Shown piece after piece: positions 11,518 to 23,563 of a stretch of 64,000 nucleotides of DNA (the first letter of the stretch is position 1; every line of letters begins with the position of its first letter). Below the pieces are notes generated by a model, which saw nothing but the letters and a program-made list of their open reading frames with translations, had not been told where the DNA came from and did no database searches. The translations under genes were made by a program, and so were the position numbers. The DNA is from Neckera pumila (lineage: Eukaryota > Streptophyta > Bryopsida > Hypnales > Neckeraceae), in NCBI GenBank assembly GCA_963969595.1, contig OZ018417.1:10418501-10482500 (forward strand), read 5' to 3'.

Positions 11518-12419
11518 TTTTTAATGCATTTTTTGGGCAAGTACGTACAACTAGAGATTTCCATATTTTTGGCTGAAATTTTAATAGAAGGTGGGGGGCG
11601 AGGAATATCTTTCATATGCACCAAATTCATGACATTTGGAAATATGAGTAAAAAGTTATGGCCCAATATGTAACTTTTTTTTGTAACTGGGCAGTCCCGG
11701 CAGATCAGAAAAAATCACTTTTTTCGTAAACAAAAATTCGAAATTGGTTTTCTAAAGTTATACATAGGTAAAAAGCTTTGAATCATCCCATTTTGATCAA
11801 TGAGTCAAAAGTTATGAAGATTTCAAGTTTGCGGGCAGTTATGGATTCTCTATTCTAAAATAAACTTTGAAGTCCTTTATCTTATTCAATTTTTAATATT
11901 TTTTGAAAAAAATAAAATCCTAGGATGTACATTATTTATTACAACATTGCCACCATTGGGATTGGCATTTTTCAATTCCATAATTAGATTCTTGACAAAT
12001 TTGTATTTTGAATCATTCTCTACTACTATCTACTTACTATTTTTTTCCTAAATTTTATACAGTTCAAAACAAAGTGAAAATTTTCAAGCATGTAGCCAAC
12101 TTGTCTAGGAAAAAGAATTTAAAGAAGCACCATCATTTTGGACATTTTTTCATCGAAAAGTGAGCTTGTAAAGTGCTGCTGCCCTGTTTTTCGCAGGGCC
12201 AAAAAAATGGTTTTAGTGAAAATAAATGCTTATATCTTGCAATTTACGCGGTGGGAATTCCTGAAATTTTTACCACATGTTCTCAAGTCACCATACTACA
12301 AGATCCTACGGTTACATTTGTCAAAAAAGTGTTTTTTCAAAAATTGGATACTTGTACTAAAAATGGCAATTTTTGAGCGTTTTCAGTGAGAACATAGTCA
12401 TGGAACTTTAGGCGCTAAT
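11518..12419 (+). mobile_element. TTAA element family A, eroded ends
   Basis: Matches family A from GGGCAAGTACGTACAACTAG to CATAGTCATGGAACTTTAGG. The left CCCC end has been lost next to TTTTTAATGC, and the right end reads GGCGCTAA instead of GGGGTTAA. An older, probably immobile copy. Confidence 0.8.
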
Positions 12420-12444
12420 CATTCGAGAAAATCTAGACCCTCTA

Positions 12445-12705
12445 CACTGAATAGGGAAATTAGGCTGCCCCACACTAATTTCTTGACATTCTACACTACA
12501 TCAATATCACAATTATTGTAGAAGGATGCAATGATGAGAAAAACATGTGTGCTGCATGGGTTGGTGTACTAATTCATGGTTGGGGATTAGAGATTGGCTT
12601 GTGCCTTCATCTGGACAAGCAATGAGTCATGAGGTAACATGAGGTAATTTCTCTGTGGTAAGGCAATCTAATTGTCAAGCCGGGCAACCAATTTCACTAT
12701 TTAAT
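12445..12705 (+). mobile_element. Family F MITE, complete, TA-flanked
   Basis: The left end CACTGAATAGGGAAATTAGG and the right end CCAATTTCACTATTTAATG are imperfect inverted repeats, with TA on both sides (12443-12444 and 12706-12707). It is about 261 bp and non-coding. The TA flanks suggest the Tc1/mariner-type (Stowaway-like) group. Confidence 0.72.
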
Positions 12706-12719
12706 GTATATAGAGGGCC

Positions 12720-14283
12720 ATTTGACTTTGGCAAATAATGCAAATATAACAAAAGTGAAAAGGAAAAAATTTCAAAAAAATCCACAAATTCAGAAAATTT
12801 TAAAAATTGTGTACCATGTGATTGTCCCTAGTGCCACATTATATTGCAATTATTAGTTTGCAATCTTTTTTCAATTTTTTTCTTCTGAAAAAAATACTTT
12901 TATTCCTAGGAAATAAAATGAGAGGCTACTTGTGGTTGGTGGCTTTGTACTTTGTCCCATTGCAATAAAATTACATTTCAATTGTTTCAAAATTAGAAAC
13001 AATCTTGCCGGGGTTTTTTGCCTCTGGTTTTGTGTACTGTTTCCCTTGCAATGGAAATTGTCCATGTGTTAAATTAAAAAAAAAAAAAAAAAATTAGAAA
13101 CAAAAGCATGACAAAATCATGGCAGCAGCACAAGATTAAGGTGAAAACAAAATTGTCCTTATAATCCATTCATGTATCCTAGACTTCCATTAATTGCTAA
13201 ATGCTCAAGCGACTATTTTTTGATCACTTTCTGACTTTGGGCAGAGTTTTTGGGTAGAAAAGAAACTTTTCAATTTAAAAAAAATAAAATCATATTGGGT
13301 TGTCTTTCAAGATTCATATTCAAAAATAAAATTGCTACAGTCAAACAAAAATTATAAGAGATACAGCACAAAGTATTTAGAATTTGTCTAGTGCTGAAAA
13401 ATTTACTATTTGAGGAAAGTGTTGGTGTTCTCATTACTAGATCTTATGCATTTTTTCATAAATCAATAGGATTCACAATTTAGACCAATTAAAAACAAAT
13501 CGAAATGCTAAAGTTAAAAAATATATTTGTGGTGAAATTTTTATTTTATATCTTCAAAATTAATTTGAAGATAATCTAAAAATAATTTTATAATTTTGAC
13601 CATACGGATACTTTCTACTTTTGGTGTTTGACATTCTTTTTGTTGATGCAAACTTCAAAAAATTATAGAATTTATATTTTATAACATTTGTGTATTGTCC
13701 AAATGCCTTGGGCTTCTAGGGATTAAAGTGTCTCTAGAATTTCATTGAAGTGTCCTTCAAAGGCATCATTAAACTGTGATTGATTGAATATTGATTTTTC
13801 TAAGATTTTTTTATTTTTTTAATTTTTTTTAATTTTTAATTTTTTTTACAAATGAAACAGAATTTCATTGCAAGAGAGAAAATACAAAAACGACCAGCCA
13901 TAGGTGGCCTAGCAGGGAACAACAACTACAATTACAAAACAACCACTACACCCAACACGAAACAAGAAGGCAAGCCAGAAAGCAAGTAAGGCACTAAGAG
14001 GGTCCTCACTACGAAGGCAGTTCAACAAGGTTGATGCACAAAACAGTATCCCATATTCTTTGGCAATTCATGATGGACAATTGATTTTATTATAAAAAAA
14101 CACTTCTTCACCCTCTATTTTCACCAAATGTTAATGAAGTAAGTCTTCCACTACTGTCAAAAAAATTTTGATGGCAATGTGGAAGACATACTTCATTGAC
14201 ATTTATTTGCTTTATTTTCCAAAATTTGGTTAGAGTTCAATTAGCATCCAGTTTTAAGGTGTTCAATAATTCAGATTAAATGG
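12720..14283. other. Intergenic, no gene recognised
   Basis: AT-rich and interrupted by homopolymer runs. GGGCCATTTGACTTTGGCAA at 12715-12735 is a fragment like those at 11280 and 42810. 13855-13900 has the phrase AAATGAAACAGAATTTCATT, also seen at 17546. No exon with splice support was seen. Confidence 0.5.
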
Positions 14284-14475
14284 CATTAGAGTACCTTAAT
14301 TATGATTATTGAATACTTAAATTTGATTTGGAGCTGCTGACAATCATCCGATAGCCTGATGGATGATGAGCAAGAATAGGGGAAATATATATCCTTAAGC
14401 CAAAAAAAAGATGAACTTTGGGGTCCTTGGAGGGTTGTGAAGCGGCCCTCCAGAGGCTCGGCTTTTTCTCTAATG
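14284..14475. mobile_element. CATTAG-ended MITE candidate
   Basis: Starts CATTAGAG and ends GCTTTTTCTCTAATG. The end-proximal phrase GGGTTGTGAAGCGGCCCTCC resembles the copy at 48732-49073 (AGAGTAACCCTCCGGAGGC). It is about 192 bp and non-coding. Confidence 0.5.
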
Positions 14476-14579
14476 CCTTCTTTGGAGTCAGCAACTACCT
14501 ACTTGGGGAGCCCCTCATACATTTGAGCGAAGAAGTTGAATTTTCACCTGCGATCAAGGAATGAGCTTAGCAATTTGGC

Positions 14580-15330
14580 TTAACCCCCAAACGCTGCCGG
14601 CGCCATTTTGTGCCTTCTGGATGAGATCAAATGGGTTGAAAAGAGTTTGAAAGAGTTTGAAAGAGTTTTTTCATCCGATTTTTTCTTTTTGACTTTTCAT
14701 CTTGGGTTATGAAGAGTATCCAATTCAATTTTGTAGTCTTCCAAGTGTTTGTCTTCACGTAAATGAGAAGTTATTAAAAAAACGGATAACAGAAATATGC
14801 TATTTTAGTGTATTTTGGGAAGTTGCTACTTGCTCTAAATCTGAAATTTCTTCAAAAAAATGATATTTTTGGAGTTTGAGTCCAACTAACAAAATGAAGA
14901 TCATCTACTCTAGTTTCTACTCCAATTTGAATTTTGAAAAAATTCTCAATATTGAATATATTATTGCAATTTGAACTTTGGATATATTTTCAATGTCTAT
15001 TATTATCTAATTATAGAATAAAACGGAAATTATGTTTACACGATGATGTTTGTCATTGTAATATACATACATGGTGAAATTTCCAAATTTTTTGATATAA
15101 TTTTCTATTTGATGTGATTTTTCTTCACTTTTTCTTAAAAAATTCTCAAAAAATTCAATTTTCCAAAAAAAAATCTAATTTTTTCTTGAAGTAAAGAAAA
15201 CATGTAATTTAAACTCTAAAAAATAAATATAAATTTTTTCATATATATCTAATTGTAAAATGGCTGCAAACTAAGTGATGGGTAGCAAGGCTTGAAATCA
15301 GTGGTCATAGGTCTGTCATTTAAGGGTTAA
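14580..15330 (+). mobile_element. Possible TTAA element (family D)
   Basis: TTAA-CCCCCAAACG at the left and CATTTAAGGG-TTAA at the right enclose 751 bp of AT-rich non-coding DNA. The inverted repeat is weak and no second copy is present in the window, so this is a candidate only. Confidence 0.4.
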
Positions 15331-15802
15331 GTTTTTGCCAAACGCTTCTTAGGGCTGCAGATATTAGCCCATTCAATATGCCCATAGTTAACCATTCTAC
15401 TCCAAATATGATTCATCACCTTCTCGACCATGTGAGATTTTGGTTTTAGATCCAGCTATTTGATGGTTTGAGTAGTCTAGGGAGCTTCCATTTTGAAAAA
15501 TCATAGAAAATTATATGTCGTATTCAAAAATTCTACTCCATAGTTTGTTTGTTTCTAAATTCATTATCTTCAATTGCTAATGCTATAAAAATGTTTTTTT
15601 TCTAGAAAAGTTGCCTTCAACTATGTTGAATTGCTTATTTTGACGGTTTTAGGCATTTCCACCTTACATAGTCATCATTGAATGAAGTAAGGTACAATAG
15701 ATAAGAGTTCCTCTTCATGCACCTAGAAGCAAGCGTACGTATTGAGTTTTTTGTTTTTTTGAAACAAATGAAGAGTGCAGGGATTGATTTGAATGCTAAA
15801 CT
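15331..15802. other. Intergenic, nothing recognised
   Basis: No coding frame, RNA gene or terminal repeat was seen in this stretch. Confidence 0.5.
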
Positions 15803-16670
15803 TAACCCCTACAAGACCAAGGCCTTTTTATTGCCAAAAAAACATTCAAAGTTGCCATTTCTATAGCAAAGAGTAAGAAAACTTGAAAATTGTTTTTTTT
15901 CACATCTAACTGTAAGATCATACTAAATAGTATGAGAATTTTTTTTTTAAAATTCAAAATTTTTGACCACATAGATTGCAAGATATTTGCATTTAAAGTG
16001 AAAAAAAAAGTTTTTCAGCACATTGCGGGATTAGATTATTTGACTTTGAAACTTTTTAACTTTAGTTTTTTGTACTACAAAGTTTTACGCTTCAAATCTT
16101 TGTGGTGGAGAGTTGAGCTGAAAGTCTAGGAAAAAAAATTCAAAAAAACTTAATTTTTATTCTTCAAAAAATTGTTACGAAGAAGTAAGTATAAGATAGA
16201 AGGAAAATCTAAATTATTAATATCTCTAAGACAAAATTAAAATGTACTAATTTCAATGGTGAGATTGTTCTAGCAAGCAAACTAAACCATGTGGAACTCT
16301 TTTTTGAAGAATTGTAAAAATTGCATTCAAAAATGAGTCTTACAAGTTATTTTTTCAAAAAGATGCTCTAATTGCCCTCAAAACAAGATTGTCCATAACT
16401 TTCTCATAACAAATCCAAATGAAATGAATCAAAGCTTTGCTTGTAGACAAATATAATCTATAAGAAAAAAAAATTGAAAAAAAAATTTGAATTTTTGAAT
16501 TTTTTTTTGGTTGCCCCCTCTCCCCTGTTGAGCTTATTTGGGCATAATTTTTGTCCCAGGCACTGATTGAAAAAAAATGATATTCCCACAAAGCTAATCA
16601 ATTTTTCTATTTTTTAAAGTTTTAAAATATCAAGACAAAAATTCAGCCCGTAGGTACTTGTTTAAATTTT
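15803..16670 (-). mobile_element. TTAA element family B, right end lost
   Basis: Starts TTAA-CCCCTACAAGACCAAGGCC, the inverted right end of family B. It matches the copies at 43057 and 49430 as far as TTCAGCCCGTAGGTACTTG, about 16660. The expected closing GGGG-TTAA is absent. Confidence 0.78.
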
Positions 16671-17063
16671 GTACTGTGCTCGTCCCACTTCATACAATGG
16701 ATCTAAATCCTAAACATCTCCATCCTTTTCATAATTTTTGCACATTTTTGCTTATATCTTTGTACAAAAATATCATTTATTGAAATTTCATGAACTTGGT
16801 CTTTAAGAAAAACTGTCTTTTCTATATTCAAGTATTACATTGGATGAATGAGAAGTAAATTGGACAAAATAGTGCCTCGAAGCCCTTTCTTCATCATCCA
16901 AAATATAGAGGTCGGAGCGCTTCAGGGTTTATGTCCTGCATCTCATAACATTCAAGAGCAGAGAAAAGGCCTGCCTTCTCCATGACAAAATGGTGTGGAA
17001 TATTCCACACCATATTTAGCTAAAGAACGCGTGTCAATACATGAACAGCTCATGTCAACCCCC
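16671..17063. other. Intergenic, no gene recognised
   Basis: Mixed sequence. A small palindromic phrase, TGGTGTGGAATATTCCACACCA, spans 16991-17012 (22 bp, cited as position only for its arms TGGTGTGGAAT). A related GGTGTGGGATATTTTATAC is at 18258-18276. Confidence 0.5.
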
Positions 17064-17457
17064 ATTAGGGGTTGTCATGCATCCTCGGAGAATGACATTT
17101 CTTCAAAGTTGGAGAATTCCAGATAGAAAAGGGGGAGCCAATGGTGAGCCTTCCTGCTTGGAGGATGTGTGACACTCCTTTCTGGTGCTTTGACAAGTTC
17201 TCGGAGAATGGGCTCACCGGATGGGGTAACTCTGACTTGCCTCCTTTTACGTGGCAATTCGAGACAGGAAGGAAGATGAAAAAATTGTCGGAGAAAATTG
17301 TTGCGACCGAATTCTTCACCTGCAGAGGAAAAGAAAGGGTGCCTCGAATTCTCCAAGAATTGGACCTCCGCCCGTCCCGCGCAGCCACTGGAACAGCGCC
17401 ACGTGCCAATTCTCGGAGAATTTGAGGCAAGAAGAAAGATGCGTGACAACCCCTATT
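17064..17457. mobile_element. GC-rich inverted-repeat element of about 0.39 kb
   Basis: The left end ATTAGGGGTTGTCATGCATC (17064-17083) and the right end GATGCGTGACAACCCCTATT (17438-17457) are inverted repeats with two or three mismatches. The interior is far GC-richer than its surroundings. It carries several copies of a TTCTCGGAGAA-type palindrome (about 17084, 17199, 17287, 17410) and TTCTCCAAGAATT at 17349. Open frames on both strands are probably a by-product of the GC content; no protein family was recognised. Confidence 0.7.
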
Positions 17458-17729
17458 GATGAATTCGTGGATGCGGCCTCAAGGGAGGGAAAGGCAGCCT
17501 CCCTGAAGGCTCTTGAATAGCTTTTAAAAAACACAAAAATTTAACAAATGAAACGGAATTTCATTGGTCTCTCTTCAACACAGATGCTGCACGATGTATG
17601 GGACACAGCATGACTTTTGTGGCTTCCTCAAAGTAAGTTAATAAGTACATATGGCTCACCTAAAATATAATATTTGTTCCTACCAACTACCTGTTGACAT
17701 TTAGAACCCACTCAAATTTCTTGCAGTAA

Positions 17730-17960
17730 AGATTCTTTTACTTGTGTAAAAACAAACCCTGAAAACCCCCTAAGACCCCTAGTCAAATAACTCAGGTCAC
17801 ACTTCTTCAGTCAGACTTCTTCAGTCAAACTTCATCTTTGTCCCTAACCTGGGCCAATGGAAGTTACCCACAACATGGAAGGCATTATTGCATGGGTGGG
17901 CGATACTGGGCCATTTTTTTTTATGAGAAGTCCAGTTTTATAAGTTAATTGGGGTCTTGT
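17730..17960 (+). repeat. Family L, copy 2
   Basis: Shares with 3100-3400 the ACTTCTTCAGTCAGACTTC repeats, the phrase AAGGCATTATTGCATGGGT and flanking AT runs. No inverted ends were identified. Confidence 0.65.
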
Positions 17961-18286
17961 AGGCGAGCGATCCTGGGCAAAAACCTTATGGTTGCACATA
18001 ATCGAACATTGTCATAAGGCAGCACCACGAACAATAGACCATAATGTGTGAACTCTATGGAACAATCTAAAAGTAGGGGTTCCAAAAATACATTGGATGG
18101 CATCTAATCTTTGATGAGGGCGGGTCTTTGCTTTTGAGAAGCTGTCGGAAGCTCTTACATGGTTCAACTTTTTGCTATTGTGATCATCACATTTAGTAGT
18201 AGGCATATGGATTGCCTTCCCCTGGATGAAATGATGTGAAATATTTCACCCGAAAATGGTGTGGGATATTTTATACTCATTAGTAG
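17961..18286. other. Intergenic, no gene recognised
   Basis: A 64-codon minus-strand open frame at 18012-18206 has no recognisable features. The stretch ends with GGTGTGGGATATTTTATAC just before the palindromic element. Confidence 0.45.
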
Positions 18287-19844
18287 TTAACCCCTAAAGG
18301 CCCAAGGCCTTTTTTCTGCCAAAAAACGCTCAAAACTGCCATTTTCATAGCAAAGAGTAAAAAAATTTGAAAAATGTTTTTTTTCCACATCTAACCATAG
18401 GATCTTACACCTATCTAGTATGAAAATATGTGGAAAAAATTTCAGAATTTTTGACCGCATAGATTGCAAGATATCTGCGTTTAAAGTGAAAAAACCAAGT
18501 TTTTCAGCACATTGTGGGACTAGATTTTTTGACTTTGAACATTTTTAACTTTATTTTTTTGCACTACAGAGTTTTGAGCTTTTAATGTTTGTACTGTAGA
18601 ATTGAGTTGAGAGTCTAGCCAAAAAAAAAAAGTTCAAAAAAACTTAATTTTCATTATTAAAAAACTTGTTAAGTAGAAGTAGGTACAAGATAGAAGGAAA
18701 ATCTAAAATATTTATATATTTTAGATGAGATTAAAATGCACTAATTCCAATGGTGAGATTGTTCTAGCAAGTAAACTAAACCATGCAAAAAAAAATTTGA
18801 AAAATTTGAAAAATTGCATTCAGAAATGAATCCTACAAGTATTTTTTTCAAAAAGATGCTCTGACTGTCCGAAAAACAAGAATGTCCATAACTTTCTCAT
18901 ACAAAATCCAAATGAAATGAATCAAAGCTTTCTAGATAGACAAAAATATAAACTATGAGAAAAAAAATACTTAAAAAAAAAAAATGGCAGATTTTTTTTG
19001 GTGCCCGCCGTCCCTTGTTTTGAGCTTATTTGGTCATAACTTTTGATCCTGAGCACCGATTGTGAAAAAAAGTTATGACCAAATAAGCTCAAAACAGGGG
19101 ACGACGGGCAGCCCAGGCAGCAAAAAAGAAATGGACAAAAATTTGAATTTTTTTTTTAATATTTTTTTTCTCATAGATTAAATTTTTGTCTATTTGGAAA
19201 GCTTTGATTCATTTCATTTGGATTTGTTATGAGAAAGTTATGGACATTCTTGTTTCTCTAGCAATTAGAGCATCTTCTTGAAAAAAATAACTTCTAAGAT
19301 GCATTTCTAAATGCAATTTTTCAAATTTTTCAATTTTCTTTGTTTTACATGGTTTATATTACTTGCTAGAACAATCTCACCATTGGGATTACTGCATTTT
19401 AATTCCATCTAAAATATATAAATATTTTAGATTTTCCTTCTATCTCGTATCTATTTCTGTTTAACAATTTTTTAAAGAAGGATAATTAAGTTCTTTTGAA
19501 TCTTTTTTTTTCCTAGACTCTCAACTCACTTCTCCACTACAAATATTTAAAGCTCAAAACTCTGTAGTGCAAAATTTTTAAGTTAAAAATGTTTGAAGTC
19601 AAAAAATCTAATCCCGCAATGTGCTGAAAAACTTGTTTTTTTCACTTTAAATGCAGATATCTTGCAATCTGTGCAGTCAAAAATTCTGAAATTTTTTCCA
19701 CACACTCTCATACTAGTTAGGTGTAAGACCCTATGGTTAGATGTGAAAAAAAAATATTTTTCAATTTTTTTTACTTTTTGCTATAGAAATGGCAGTTTTG
19801 AGTGTTTTTTGGCAGAAAAAGGGCCTCAGTCCTTTAGGGGTTAA
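18287..19844. mobile_element. Giant palindrome of two family B halves (foldback element)
   Basis: Starts TTAA-CCCCTAAAGGCCCAAGG and ends CCTCAGTCCTTTAGGGG-TTAA. The left arm (18287 to about 19042) is an inverted B right half and the right arm (about 19069 to 19844) is the same half in the opposite sense. The axis lies near 19055: TTTGGTCATAACTTT, about 26 unpaired bases, then AAGTTATGACCAAA. The arms are about 755-775 bp. No coding sequence. Confidence 0.88.
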
Positions 19845-20110
19845 TAGGACACGCTTTGTGAGGTGTTAGAATATAAAGAAGCAAGGAGCCAAATTGAAAA
19901 TGAATAGTGAAAGTTAGTGACAGATTGATTTAATAAACTGCAATTAGTTAACTAAGGTACAATATTTTTTTGACTCATTAGTTAACAAGACACGCAATTG
20001 ATTGTTATGCATTGAAACTCTATCAGAGTAATACAATTGGGACCCCAAATGGTCACATCACAAAAAAATTCAAGCCACGGGAGGGCTGCTAGGATGCATG
20101 AAAATGTGCA

Positions 20111-21028
20111 TTAACCCCTAAAAGACCATTGTCCCTTCACGGAACAAATCGAGCAAGTACCTACGGACTATATTTTTTCCTGACTTTTTGAAACATTTTT
20201 TGGAGGTAGAAAAGCTGATAATCTTCTTGGGAATATATATTTTTTCACAATCGGTGCCCGGCAACAAAAGTTATGACCAAATAAGCTCAAAACAGGGTAC
20301 GGGAGGCAGCGTGAGCAGCAAAAAAAAATTTGCTATTTTTTTATTTTATTTTTTTAAAGTATTTATTTTCTCATAGATTATGTTTTTGTCTATCTAGAAA
20401 GATTTGATTCATTTTATTTTGATTTGTTATGAGAAAGTTATGGACATTCTTGTTTTTTGGGTAGTTACAAGATCTTTTTGAAAAAAATAACTTGTAGGAT
20501 TCATTTCTAAATGCAATTTTTCAAATTTTTCATTTTTTTTTTGCATAATTTAGTTAACTTTTTGGAACAATCTCACTATTGGGATTTGTGCATTTTTATT
20601 CCATCTAAAATGTATGAATATTTTAGATTTTCCTTCTATCTTGTACCTACTTTTAATTAACAATGTTTTTAAGAATGATAGTTAAGTTTTTTTGAGATTT
20701 TTTTCTCTTAGACTCTCAAATCAATTCTCTATTACAAAGATTTAAAGCTCAAAACTCTATAGTGCAAAAATTTTAAGTTAAAAATGTTCAAAGTAAAAAA
20801 ATCTAGTCTCGCAAAACTTGTTTTTTCCACTTTAAATGCAAATATCTTGCAATCTGTGTGGTCAAAAATTTTGAAATTTTTCCACACTTTTTCATACTAG
20901 TTAGGTGTAAGATCTTATGGTTAGATGTGGAAAAAAAAATAATTTAAGTTTTTTTCACTCTTTGCTATAGAATTGGCAGTTTTCAATGTTTTTTGGCAGA
21001 AAAAAGGCCTTGGTCCTTTAGGGGTTAA
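20111..21028 (+). mobile_element. TTAA element family B, full length
   Basis: Starts TTAA-CCCCTAAAAGACCATTG and ends CCTTGGTCCTTTAGGGG-TTAA (918 bp). Its interior matches the right arm of the palindrome at 18287-19844 and the copies at 4709 and 49430. Both TTAA flanks are intact. Confidence 0.88.
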
Positions 21029-21224
21029 GAATAAATATCAACAGATAAAACTTTAGGGAATTTGTAAGGTGAGCAGTCAGCCGGTGTGCCCCGTTGGATT
21101 TTTGATTGATTTTTTTTTTTTAATTAAAAAAATAATAGTAATAATAACTTTTTCATTCTATTTGCACATTTGCCAAAATCCTAATGGTCCTCCACAAGGC
21201 CATATTTTCTGTAATGAATTAACC

Positions 21225-23050
21225 ATTCTAGAATTTACCTTGTAGACTTCAATTGCCACACTACCATTCATTGTACTACAAATGATTGTCACGCATTCAA
21301 ACTATATCATAGTAAAACAATTGGAACCCCAAGTGGTCAAATTACAAATTAACCATTCTAGAAATTATCTTGTAGACTTCAATTGCCACACTACCATTGA
21401 TTGTGTACTACAGATCGTTGTCACGCATTCAAACTATATCATTTGCAACAAAAGAGTTGGGACCCCAAGTGGTCAAATTAACCCTTGAAGGACAAGCATG
21501 TGTATTTTGGTTGTATAGAAATTTTGGGCAGGTACGTGTGATAAAGATTTTCATATTTTAGGCTGAAATTTCAATAAAAGGTGAGCACAAGGAATATCTT
21601 TCATATGCATTAAATTTCATGACATTTGGAAATGTGAGTCAAAAGTTATGGCCTAATATGTTACTTTCTTTCGTAACTAGGCAGTTCGGGCACATATAAA
21701 AAGTCATTTTTTTCAAAAATAAAAATTTGATATTGGTTTTCTAGAGTTATATATATGTAAAAAGTCTTGAATCATCCCATTTTGATCAATGAGTCAAAAG
21801 TTATGAAGATTATTAGTTTGCGGGCAATTATGGATTTTCTATTCTAAAATTAACTTTGAAGTCCTTTACCTTACTCAATTTTCAATATTTTTTGAAAAAA
21901 AATAAAATCATAGGATGTAGATTATTTATTCAAACATTGCAACCATTGGGATTAGCATTTTTCAATTCCATAACTAAATTCTTGACATTTATGTATTTTG
22001 AATCATTCTCTACTACGATCCACTTACTATTCTTTCTTATATGTTGTACAATTCTAAATGAAATGAAAATCTTCAAGCATGTAGCCAACTTATCTAGGAA
22101 AAAGAGCACCATCATTTTGGATATTTTTTCATCAAAAAGTGAGCTTGTGAAGTGTTGCTGCTCTGTTTTTTGCAGGGCCAAAAAAATGGTTTTAGTAAAT
22201 TTGAATGCTTTTATCTTGCAGTCCACACGGTGAAATTTTTTGAAATTTTTACTATATGTTCTCAAGTCAGCATACTACAAGATTCTATGGTTATATGTGT
22301 CAAAAAAAGTTTTATTTCAAAAATTGGGTACTTGTACTAAAAATGGCAATTGAGCATTTTTGGGTAGTCATAGAACTTTAGGGGTTAAGCCTTTATGTTT
22401 TATACAGGATTGTATTTACAACAACGTAATTGATTTTTATAATATGACAAGACATACACCATGTAATTAAGAACTCAACAAATGAATAAGAATCTTCTAC
22501 TTCAAGTGGTCAAATTAAGCCTTCACATTTTCTTAGAGACCATATGTACAACAACATAATTGGTTTCTAGAACACAAATTCTATACTAAAATATGACAAG
22601 TCATACACCATAGGATTGAGAATTCAACAAATGAATAAGAATCTTCCATTTTGTTCGGAAACTGAGCCCAACAAGACGATTCTTCTGGCATGGGTTTTCC
22701 TTCCTCTGCCGTGTTAGTCCTCAGCTCCTCCTCGATTCAATGCACATTTTAATAACAAATTGTTCGGCGGATCACGTGGTTCTTCTGGACTTCTCAAAGT
22801 AGTCGGTGTTTCCTCTGCGATTAATTTGCATGTTTCTTACTCCGAAATGGACTCACCGGGTCAGCATGATTCCAAGTCCAGCACTCCAGTAGTACCTGCC
22901 AAAAAGATTTGAGACAAACATTCTGAAATGGCCTTCCTTTTCAGACACTGACTGACATTTTTGGCACCATGGATCAAGGTGACTAAGAGAATAGTTTTTA
23001 TTGCTTCATATTCGATTCATTTCTGATAAAAAGTATCAAGATCGCGAGGA
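21225..23050 (+). repeat. Dispersed segment copy 2, interrupted by an A element
   Basis: Matches 6415-7210. It contains two local tandem duplications of about 125-130 bp: 21222-21345 with 21352-21477 (TTAACCATTCTAGAA, then CTTGTAGACTTCAATTGCC in each), and 22389-22514 with 22519-22640 (GCCTTCAC or GCCTTTAT, then TATGACAAG and CATACACCAT in each). The A element at 21478-22388 lies between the two pairs. Confidence 0.82.
21478..22388 (+). mobile_element. TTAA element family A with a matching empty site nearby
   Basis: Starts TTAA-CCCTTGAAGGACAAGC and ends TCATAGAACTTTAGGGG-TTAA (911 bp). Left flank is CAAGTGGTCAAA and right flank is GCCTTTATG. The uninterrupted host copy at about 22505-22530 reads CAAGTGGTCAAA-TTAA-GCCTTCAC, so one TTAA became two on insertion. 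Confidence 0.92.
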
Positions 23051-23400
23051 CCCTCGACATACAGTTTCAGTAGGCCTTCCCATGTAAGTCACGAACAATT
23101 TTAAATCCAAATGTTGACAAGAAATAGGAAGAGAAATGAAAAGGTTTGAAATACAAAATATAGGAAGAAGAAGGAAAAGGTTTAAAAAAAGAAAAAAAGC
23201 TCTCTCGTCTTTTTTGCGAAATAGAAAAAATAGGAAGAGAAAGGAAAAGATGCATGTTTTATATTTATTTAATTTAATTGAACATGAAAATAACCCAAGA
23301 ACACATGAATCGGAAACTGGACCCTAGAATTGGGCCTCAACACTTTAAATTAGCAAGGGCCAGAGTATTGAATTGGGGTTGGATTGAAGGCCCAAGCTGA
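23051..23400. other. Region upstream of the P450 promoter
   Basis: Purine-rich repeats of AGGAAGAGAAAGGAAAAG type at about 23125-23250. No gene seen. Confidence 0.5.
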
Positions 23401-23408
23401 TATAAAAG
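23401..23408 (+). promoter_or_regulatory. TATA box of the P450 gene
   Basis: TATAAAAG lies 156 bp upstream of the start codon, within GCTGATATAAAAGAAACAC. A transcription start near 23430 would give a 5' leader of about 130 nt without an upstream ATG in good context. Position and sequence fit a plant core promoter. Confidence 0.7.
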
Positions 23409-23563
23409 AAACACAGCACCAATGATTTTTGCCCTGTGCTTTTCTCCAACTCCAGCTCCTAGCTGGTCCCTCATTTCACACACGGATTTATGATTAACTC
23501 CATTGTAATTCTGCCCACTGAGGAAAGAATTTACCAAACTGCAGAGCAGGAGAGTTGATCGAA

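Noticed and set aside
17065..17534. Overlapping open frames of up to 124 codons on both strands in the GC-rich island
   Set aside because: Open on both strands in several frames, as expected from high GC, with no recognised domain. The inverted ends point to a mobile element.
21856..22265. Frames of 125 (plus) and 111 (minus) codons
   Set aside because: They lie wholly inside the family A element, and related but broken frames occur in other A copies, so they are not a transposase.
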